Assembly: GCA_018830645.1 (NCBI GenBank)
Contig: JAHJSA010000021.1
Location: forward strand, 1-38,487
Reading direction: 5' to 3'
From: Actinomycetota bacterium
Lineage (GTDB): Bacteria; Actinomycetota; Thermoleophilia; RBG-16-64-13
Length of the DNA: 38,487 nt
Shown here: piece by piece, positions 33,458 to 38,487 of the stretch
How the letters are laid out: each line of letters starts with the position of its first letter
Position numbering within the stretch: position 1 is the stretch's first letter
Notes under the pieces: generated by a model
The model's input: the letters and a program-made list of their open reading frames with translations, nothing else
What the model was told of the DNA's origin: nothing
Database searches by the model: none
Made by a program: the position numbers and the translations under genes

Positions 33458-33985
33458 TTAGAACGGTAGCTTTCCCGCCACCAGGATCCAGAAGGCGGGG
33501 ATCCACAAGGATGCGACTACTCCGACGATGAGCGACCAGGCAAGTATCTTGCCGGAAAGCTTCCCGTAGCAGTTGAGAAAGACTTCGTACGTGAGGATGG
33601 CGTAGATGGTGGCCATGATGAAGAGAGACCAGTTCGCGGCCACGAGTGGTGCGCCGTCGACATCCGGTCCGCCGATCAAGAACACGATGGCATAGACGGT
33701 GGATACCAGTGCCGTCGTCAAGCTCACATTACCCATCGGCCTCAGGTCCGTTTGCCCGGTCATGAACGACCAGGAGACCGTCAGGTAGAAGATGCCGTGG
33801 ACATAGAGCAGGCCGGCCGTCCAAGCGTCTTTGAAGACCGCCGCCTGCAACGTGGCCCCGATGACGACGAACAGACCCACGACCCCAGTAGCCAAGCCGG
33901 TTCCCTTGGCTTCGCCGTGGCCGAGAAGTAGGAGTGCAATAGGGAACCACATCAGGGCTATGAATATCAGAATCGCTGCTGTCAT
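33458..33985 (-). CDS. UreI/AmiS-family membrane channel or transporter
   Basis: 175 residues with six hydrophobic segments (about 4-22, 31-50, 58-75, 88-108, 119-136 and 149-168). The pattern GLLYVHGIFYLTVSWSFMTG, DLRPMGNVSL, and AILTYEVFLNCYGKLSGK to SLWIPAFWIL follows the UreI/AmiS family, whose members let urea or short amides through the inner membrane. No urease or amidase is nearby, so the solute is unknown. Acetate-type transport is another option. Start ATG after GGGGAGAG. Its 3' end overlaps the mftF end on the other strand. Confidence 0.65.
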   Translation of the reverse strand: MTAAILIFIALMWFPIALLLLGHGEAKGTGLATGVVGLFVVIGATLQAAVFKDAWTAGLLYVHGIFYLTVSWSFMTGQTDLRPMGNVSLTTALVSTVYAIVFLIGGPDVDGAPLVAANWSLFIMATIYAILTYEVFLNCYGKLSGKILAWSLIVGVVASLWIPAFWILVAGKLPF

Positions 33986-34078
33986 GCTGTGCTCTCCCCT
34001 TGAGTCGAGGGCGGTTGCATGCCCTGCGTATGTGACTGTGTCGGTGATTCCAGGCGACTCAGAGCGTCGATTCGCACC

Positions 34079-34351
34079 TTACTCAGCGGTCGTAGGATCG
34101 ATCATCCCCCTCACTTCGGCGACGCTATCGGCAGGGAACCCGCCCTGCCGCGCGTGTTCCAGGACTTCGGCTTCACTCGGCGCAATGTATACGCAGTAGA
34201 TCTTGTCCTGAGTGACGAAGCTCTCCACCCACTGGATCTGCGGCCCCATGCCGGTCAACACCTGGCATGACTTCTGCGAGATCCCGTTCAACTCCTCTGG
34301 TGTCAGGTTCCCGGCGCCCGGGATACTTCGTTCGATGACGTACTTCGGCAT
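34079..34351 (-). CDS. DUF4242 protein (SCO4226-like, possible nickel binder)
   Basis: 90 residues: MPKYVIERSIPGAGNLTPEE, QKSCQVLTGMGPQIQWVESF, DKIYCVYIAPSEAEVLEHAR, and a C-terminal helix with QGGFPADSVAEV. This is the DUF4242 ferredoxin-like fold. The family member SCO4226 of Streptomyces is known as a nickel-binding protein. The His and Cys count here is low (one His, two Cys), so metal binding is not certain. GGGGG lies before the ATG. It is upstream of the UreI/AmiS-like gene on the same strand and may share its transcript. Confidence 0.75.
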   Translation of the reverse strand: MPKYVIERSIPGAGNLTPEELNGISQKSCQVLTGMGPQIQWVESFVTQDKIYCVYIAPSEAEVLEHARQGGFPADSVAEVRGMIDPTTAE

Positions 34352-34788
34352 TGCTACCCCCTGGTCGTTGTCTAGCCGGCACGGGCCTCCACGGCGCCAT
34401 GCTCAGCACATTCGCGCGCCCCTACCAGCGCGACTCGACGATACCCTATGCACCGCAGAAGCGATTCCGCCCGACGGGCAGGGCGCCCTACCCGTTAGGT
34501 CCAACGTGACCTCAGCAACACCCGCCTCGGCCTGCCCGCCAGAAGCCTCATCAATCGAGTCTTTGGCTTTCCGAGCTGGCGAACGCTAGCTGACCATGAC
34601 TGGGGAGTGCCGGTCGATGATTGTGACATCGCCAACCTGGCGGGTAGGAGCCCTGGTCACCTCCTCCAGAGCGTTCACGCCGAGCTGGTCGAGGAGGTTC
34701 ACCGCAGCCGACATCCGCACCCAGCTTTCGGAGAACGGCTCGAGAAGGGGTCACACCTGCCGGACAACGCGCGTAGGTGCGCCCCGGA
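34352..34788. other. 437-base gap with an unrecognised short reading frame
   Basis: On the minus strand, bases 34750-34586 form an open frame of about 54 residues (PLLEPFSESWVRMSAAVNLL; DQLGVNALEEVTRAPTRQVG) ending SPVMVS and TAG. It opens right after a TGA with no good ribosome binding site, so it looks like the C-terminal end of a lost gene. No family is recognised. Nothing else was seen in the gap. Confidence 0.3.
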
Positions 34789-35979
34789 CTACGCGTACAG
34801 ATACGCCCGGGTCAGCGGCAGATCGGAGCGGAGCCCGTTGGTGAAGGCGACCTGGAACACCCTGCTGTCACCCCACTTGAAGCCCGCGCACGTGCTGTTG
34901 AGGTAGAAGCGCCACATGCGCACGAAGGAATCTCCCAGGCGCTCGCGGACCTCGCTCTCGTGGGCCTCGAAGGAAGCCGTCCACGCCTCCAGGGTGTGGG
35001 CGTAGTGAAGGCGCAGGTTCTCCACGTCGGTGACGGCCAGATGGCGCTCACCCATGTTCTGTACGATCTGCGCCAGCGTGGGCAGATGGGCACCGGGGAA
35101 GATGTACTTGCCGACCCACGGATCGATGTCGCGTTCCCTCTCCTTGCCGATGGTGTGAAGCACGCCGATGCCGCCCTCCACGAGGAGCTCGCGCACCTTG
35201 TCGAAGAAGACTCCGTAGTACTCCTCGCCGACGTGCTCGAACATGCCGATCGAGACGAACTTATCGAACTCGCCCCGAACCTCGCGGTAGTCGGCCAACT
35301 CCACCCGCACCCGGGGATGGAGACCCAGGTCTTTGAGCCGTCGCTCGGCGTAGGCATGCTGCTCGGTGGACAGGGTACAGCCGACCCCCTCCACCCCGTA
35401 CTCGGCGGCGGCCTGCGCGAGCATACCCCCCCAGCCGCAGCCGATGTCGACCAGGCGATCTCCCGGCTGGAGGTGCAGCTTGCGACAGATGTGGTCGTAC
35501 TTGGCCCACTGTGCCTGGTCGAGCGTTTCGCACTCCTCACCCCAGTAGGCGCACGAGTAGGTCATGCTCTCGTCGAGCCACAACCGATAGAAGTCGTTCC
35601 CCAGATCGTAGTGGTGCTGCACGTTCTCGCGCGAACGTCTCTGGGTGTTTCGGTGCTTCACCGCATGGGCCAGGAGCCTGCCCTTGTCGCGCGCTCCCAG
35701 ATGAAGCTCGCTGACGGTGGGGAGGAAGGCGAAACGGATGAGCGCCTGCAGATCGCCCTCTACGTCTACGGCCCCGGCCATGTAGGCCTCCCCGAAACCC
35801 AGGGAGCCGCGGGTGAGCACGTCGGTGAGGGCCGCGGCCGAGTTGATGGAGAGGAGGAACTCCTGCGGCCCGCTGCCGTACTGGTGCTCGGTGCCGTCCC
35901 ACATCCGCGTCCGGAAGGACACGTCGGGCAGTTCGCGGCTCATCTGCTGGAAGATGCGATCAATAGTGGCAAACACCAC
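34789..35979 (-). CDS. cfa: Cyclopropane-fatty-acyl-phospholipid synthase
   Basis: 396 residues, normal for the family. An N-terminal lipid-binding region (FRTRMWDGTEHQYGSGPQEF) is followed by HHYDLGNDFYRLWLDESMTY, the SAM motif LVDIGCGWGGMLAQAAAEYG, and SIGMFEHVGEEYYGVFFDKV. The enzyme adds a methylene bridge to unsaturated membrane lipid chains. The GTG at 35979 has GGAG seven bases before it. The first 45 codons and leader are duplicated at 1-187. It lies downstream of the M29 aminopeptidase on the same strand. Confidence 0.93.
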   Translation of the reverse strand: MVFATIDRIFQQMSRELPDVSFRTRMWDGTEHQYGSGPQEFLLSINSAAALTDVLTRGSLGFGEAYMAGAVDVEGDLQALIRFAFLPTVSELHLGARDKGRLLAHAVKHRNTQRRSRENVQHHYDLGNDFYRLWLDESMTYSCAYWGEECETLDQAQWAKYDHICRKLHLQPGDRLVDIGCGWGGMLAQAAAEYGVEGVGCTLSTEQHAYAERRLKDLGLHPRVRVELADYREVRGEFDKFVSIGMFEHVGEEYYGVFFDKVRELLVEGGIGVLHTIGKERERDIDPWVGKYIFPGAHLPTLAQIVQNMGERHLAVTDVENLRLHYAHTLEAWTASFEAHESEVRERLGDSFVRMWRFYLNSTCAGFKWGDSRVFQVAFTNGLRSDLPLTRAYLYA

Positions 35980-36031
35980 GCATGACTCCGGCGTCCGAGA
36001 GTTGAGGATCTGTAGTGATGATAGCGCAAAG
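35845..36031. repeat. Direct repeat of the 5' end and leader of cfa (copy 2)
   Basis: Matches 1-187 (offset 35844) with about nine differences. It covers codons 1-45 of the synthase and about 50 bases upstream, including the sequence TGTAGTGATGATAGCGCAAA at its outer end. Confidence 0.9.
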
Positions 36032-36102
36032 CCCGTCGTTGGCAGAAGGCTCAGCTTGCGTTGCGGATCGCGGAGCCGTTGGGCGCTACGTGATGGGTGG
36101 CG

Positions 36103-37209
36103 CTACGCGAGGTTCTCGGGATTCAGCCCTTCGAGCTCGGATAGCACGAACACCCCGTCCTTCCGCACCAGCACCCCATCGAACCAGATCTCACCGCCAC
36201 CCCACTCCGGGGTCTGGATGAGCACGAGGTCCCAGTGCACGGCGGAGCGATTGCCATTGTCGGCCATATCTTCGTACGCATCGCCCGGAGTGAAATGCAG
36301 ACTCCCCCGGATCTTCTCGTCGTAGAGGATGTCGAGCATGGGCTTCTCGATGTAAGGGTTCACGCTCAAGGCGAATTCCCCCACGTACCGTGCCCCCTCG
36401 TCCGTATCGAAGATGGCGTCGATCTTCTCCTGGGGGGTGCCGGTGGCCTTCACGATGCGTCCCTGCTCAAAGATGAGCGAGACCGCCTCACAGGTGACGC
36501 CGTCGTAGACCGAGAGGGTGTTGTAGGTGATCACGCCGTTCACCGAGTCCTTGACGGGTGCGGTGAAGACCTCACCGTCGGGGACGTTCACCCGTCCCGC
36601 GCACTTGACCACGGGGATGCCCTTGATGGAGAAGGAGAGGTCGGTGCCTGGACCGCGGATCTCCACCCGATCTGTCCGCTCCATGAGTTCCACGAGTGGA
36701 TCCATGGCCCGGTCCATGCGGGAGTAGTCGAGCGCTGAAACCCGGTAGCAGAAGTCCTCGAAGGCATCGGTGGACATGCCTGCTCCCTGGGCCGCCGCCG
36801 CGGTGGGGAAGCGAAGGAGGACCCACTTCTTGCGGCAACCTTCGTCGAGCACCGGCTTGCGCGCCAGTTCGTAGGCCTGCATGGCCTCGGCGGGAACGTC
36901 GGCGAACTCGAAGAGGTTGTCTCCGGCCAGGATGTAGATGCGGGCGTCCATCTCCTTGACCCGCGCCAGGCGCCATCTCATCTCGAGATCGAGCTGCTCC
37001 CTCGTAGCCCCGAGAAGTTGTGCCCGGCGAAGGGTGGGGTCGGATAGCTCGAAGAAGGGCTCCGCTCCCCGAGCGTAGGCTCCGGCGATCAACCCGCGCA
37101 CCAGCTCCTCGCAGCCGGTCTCGCCCTCGATCAGGAGCTTGTCTCCCGGCTGGAGGGAGACGGAGTAGTCGAGGAGGTTGCGGGCGAGGGCGGTGACTCG
37201 TGTGTCCAA
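36103..37209 (-). CDS. M29-family metallo-aminopeptidase
   Basis: 368 residues. The N-terminal part (LLDYSVSLQPGDKLLIEGET; RGAEPFFELSDPTLRR) and C-terminal metal site (GEFALSVNP with Glu; RGSLHFTPGDAYEDM with His; SAVHWDLVLI with His and Asp) fit the M29 family (AmpS/PepS), which removes N-terminal residues using two divalent metals. The TTG at 37209 was chosen because AAGGAGGAT precedes it at ideal distance; the open frame above it is not family sequence. It probably leads the cfa gene 124 bases downstream. Confidence 0.88.
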   Translation of the reverse strand: MDTRVTALARNLLDYSVSLQPGDKLLIEGETGCEELVRGLIAGAYARGAEPFFELSDPTLRRAQLLGATREQLDLEMRWRLARVKEMDARIYILAGDNLFEFADVPAEAMQAYELARKPVLDEGCRKKWVLLRFPTAAAAQGAGMSTDAFEDFCYRVSALDYSRMDRAMDPLVELMERTDRVEIRGPGTDLSFSIKGIPVVKCAGRVNVPDGEVFTAPVKDSVNGVITYNTLSVYDGVTCEAVSLIFEQGRIVKATGTPQEKIDAIFDTDEGARYVGEFALSVNPYIEKPMLDILYDEKIRGSLHFTPGDAYEDMADNGNRSAVHWDLVLIQTPEWGGGEIWFDGVLVRKDGVFVLSELEGLNPENLA

Positions 37210-37413
37210 GGACGATCCTCCTTCACAGAGGTTGAGCCCCCACGATGACAGCTCGCGCCACGGTGCGCAATCCTGGGCAAGGCGGGCCGAGCTGGGGTCA
37301 ACCCCATTCAGCCTGGGCCAAGACCTCAAGGGCGTGGGAAGACAGGCCGGCCGCCGCTCCAGTCGCGTGGGCCGATGGAGATGAGCGGAAACCACCGGCA
37401 CTTCGGCACCGCG

Positions 37414-37512
37414 TTACCCGCTGGTTAAGCTTCGCAGAAAGTCCAAGTCGCTGTCACGAACGCGCTGGTAGATCTCGGCTCGGTTTCCGACCTTGAGAAC
37501 GACGACCACCAC
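37414..37512 (-). pseudogene. RelE-type toxin remnant (C-terminal 32 residues)
   Basis: Directly after the antitoxin stop, the frame reads VVVVVLKVGNRAEIYQRVRD and then SDLDFLRSLTSG, stop. The VLKVGxRxEIY strand is the end of RelE/ParE-like toxins. The preceding ~55 residues, including most of the RNase surface, are missing, so the toxin must be inactive. The cut lies between the yefM stop and this point. Confidence 0.6.
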
Positions 37513-37521
37513 AGACGTCAG

Positions 37522-37776
37522 CTAGACGCCAAGTTCAGCTTTGAGGTCATTCCAGGAGACAGGACCTTGCTCGCTCAACTCCTTCAGAGCATCCAGTGCG
37601 TCGGAGAGATCAAGCCGGTCTTCGATGAGATCAAGTAGTCTTGCTTCCTCAACTGAGACCACGCAAGCAACGTCCTTGCCATGACGAGTCAGGCAAATGC
37701 GCTCCTTGCTGTATGCCACACGATTGACGACCTCTGACAGGTCGTCGCGCGCGGCGGTGATCGGCATGCTGCGCAT
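37522..37776 (-). CDS. YefM/Phd-type antitoxin
   Basis: 84 residues: MPITAARDDLSEVVNRVAYS then KERICLTRHGKDVACVVSVE and EARLLDLIEDRLD, the standard Phd/YefM fold with an N-terminal DNA-binding half and a C-terminal toxin-binding helix. It represses its own promoter in such systems. Its toxin gene is reduced to a tail, so it is an orphan. Start ATG 37776 after GGGAGAA; a second in-frame ATG lies at 37767. Confidence 0.85.
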   Translation of the reverse strand: MRSMPITAARDDLSEVVNRVAYSKERICLTRHGKDVACVVSVEEARLLDLIEDRLDLSDALDALKELSEQGPVSWNDLKAELGV

Positions 37777-37814
37777 GGACTCGTTTCTCCCATCTCGTCG
37801 GGGGCCGTATGATT

Positions 37815-37851
37815 ACGTACAGAGCGTAACTTATGTACGTTTTGTCGTCAA
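37815..37851 (-). promoter_or_regulatory. yefM promoter with overlapping palindromic operator
   Basis: On the minus strand TTGACG (37851-37846) and TACGCT (37828-37823) are spaced 17 bases. The dyad ACGTAC (37815-37820) and GTACGT (37835-37840) frames the -10 box, 39-64 bases before the start codon. That is where an antitoxin would bind to repress itself. Confidence 0.5.
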
Positions 37852-38487
37852 GTCCCTCTGCTGAGCTGAGAATTCGACTGAGCACTCCAATTCCCTATCA
37901 GGGCCCCCCTGCAGACGTCCATATCTGATGGCGTGTGCACGCAATCTGTACTCTCAGACAAGCAAACCCATGCTCTTGAGAGGACAGTCGCCTCTGCGCG
38001 GCACGGGTCGATTCTGCCGCACTTTCCTGATGTGATGGGTCTGCGGCACCCGACTCGGCACCCTGGCACAAGGCCAAGTCAGCGCAGGGCCTGACAGCCC
38101 CCGGCGCGCAGTGCTGCACTTCTGAGCGGCGCCACAATCTGCCCGCTACTGTTGCGCCCCAGCGGCTGCTCGAGGAAGCGAGGGTGGGCCTGGAGAGCCC
38201 AACCCTGACTTGACAGCCTCAGCGCGCCCCGGCGGCGCCACTACGGCGCCTTGTGCTTCATTCGCGGAGAGGATCACTATGACATCATGGTGCGCGCGGC
38301 CCCGCCGGCAGTACAGCCACTACCGCGAATGGGTCCCGCTGCCTGACGACCTGGAGTCAGTAGGTGGCTCGGCAAGTTCGCTCCGGTTGGAGGCGTCCGG
38401 GAGTCAATCGATGAAGAGTGCCGGCCGGGACGAGCCGCGGTACCGCTTGAGATACTCCTAGTCGTGCATCCTGGTGCCACGCACTGC
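37852..38487. other. Right-end stretch with no recognisable gene
   Basis: About 636 bases with only short frames of arginine- and serine-rich composition on both strands. A minus-strand piece near 38445-38400 (EYLKRYRGSSRPALFID) faintly recalls tyrosine recombinases but is too short to call. No tRNA, repeat array or hairpin was noted. Confidence 0.4.

Larger units (their letters stand above)
31725..33469 (+). pseudogene. mftF: MftF glycosyltransferase with frameshift at a C7 run
   Basis: Two frames together cover a whole MftF. The first (31725-32786, GTG start) has VEVHDMGDR-like N-terminal sequence, the GT2 start SVSCVVVVRNRPRELARCLR, VLVVDDASEDATPQVA, GIAEARNQGLLRGRGELIAF and DSDCVASPLWV. 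It then derails at 32596-32602, a run of seven C. The second frame, from about 32600, resumes with NLLVRREAALAAGGFNSAFQ and VGEDVDFCRRLEEHGFALRY and goes on to two hydrophobic helices near the C-terminus. One extra C would restore a single 581-residue protein. MftF adds beta-1,4-glucose units to mycofactocin. The cause may be a sequencing error, slippage or a true mutation. The MftF end overlaps the convergent gene at 33458. Confidence 0.85.

Noticed and set aside
38400-38460. Tyrosine recombinase fragment on the minus strand
   Set aside because: Only about 17 residues (EYLKRYRGSSRPALFID) resemble such proteins, no catalytic Arg or Tyr motif is seen, and the frame stops at once.

Overview
The window is GC-rich, with tightly overlapping genes, many GTG and TTG starts and strong GGAGG-type ribosome binding sites. 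Two rare gene sets stand out: mycofactocin maturation genes and the lar genes for the nickel-pincer nucleotide cofactor. An aldehyde ferredoxin oxidoreductase, a UroD-like corrinoid methyltransferase, Fe-S-rich DUF362 proteins and acyl-CoA ligases accompany them. This suggests an anaerobic or facultative, probably uncultured, actinobacterium (Actinomycetota). The lineage is inferred from gene content, because no rRNA or intact tRNA is present.

Layout. Bases 1-1196 are a patchwork of broken genes: the 5' end of a second cyclopropane synthase, a nucleotidyltransferase, a tRNA 3' end, a Tat-type DUF362 protein and an acyl-CoA dehydrogenase. Bases 1197-4740 (minus strand) hold two AMP-forming acyl-CoA ligases. 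Bases 5.3-9.3 kb hold a trpA-like remnant, a UroD/MtaA-like methyltransferase, a DUF1847 remnant, a MoaD-like protein lacking the terminal GG, and an AOR. Bases 9.4-13.9 kb hold a GAF-containing NarL-type histidine kinase, an iron-dependent alcohol dehydrogenase and a LuxR-type response regulator. Bases 13.9-17.0 kb (minus strand) hold a VWA protein and a MoxR/CbbQ-like AAA+ ATPase. From 17.4 to 33.5 kb, all on the plus strand and mostly overlapping or nearly abutting, come two DUF362/ferredoxin proteins, a His-rich Mrp/NBP35 ATPase, two unknown small proteins, larE-larB-larC, then mftA, a mycofactocin-type SDR, mftB, a truncated mftC, an OYE/FadH oxidoreductase, ETF alpha, FixC, FixX, ETF beta and a frameshifted mftF. 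Bases 33.4-37.8 kb (minus strand) hold a UreI/AmiS-like membrane protein, a DUF4242 protein, the intact cyclopropane synthase, an M29 aminopeptidase and an orphan YefM antitoxin with only the tail of its RelE toxin. The last 0.6 kb has no recognisable gene.

How the genes may work together. Alcohol dehydrogenase, AOR and acyl-CoA ligases together could oxidise alcohols through aldehydes and acids to acyl-CoA. The SDR, OYE, ETF and Fix proteins would pass electrons through mycofactocin and flavoproteins. The AAA+/VWA pair, His-rich Mrp and lar genes look like a metal-cofactor assembly line, but no LarA-type enzyme is present to receive the cofactor.

The most interesting signals are the contiguous lar-mft gene run, a LarC that lacks its C-terminal domain and carries a His-rich tail instead, a His-rich Mrp ATPase beside it, and damage to two essential mycofactocin genes (mftC truncated, mftF frameshifted at a C7 run). 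The number of clean partial genes in the window indicates either ongoing deletion or assembly error, and reads spanning the junctions would tell which.
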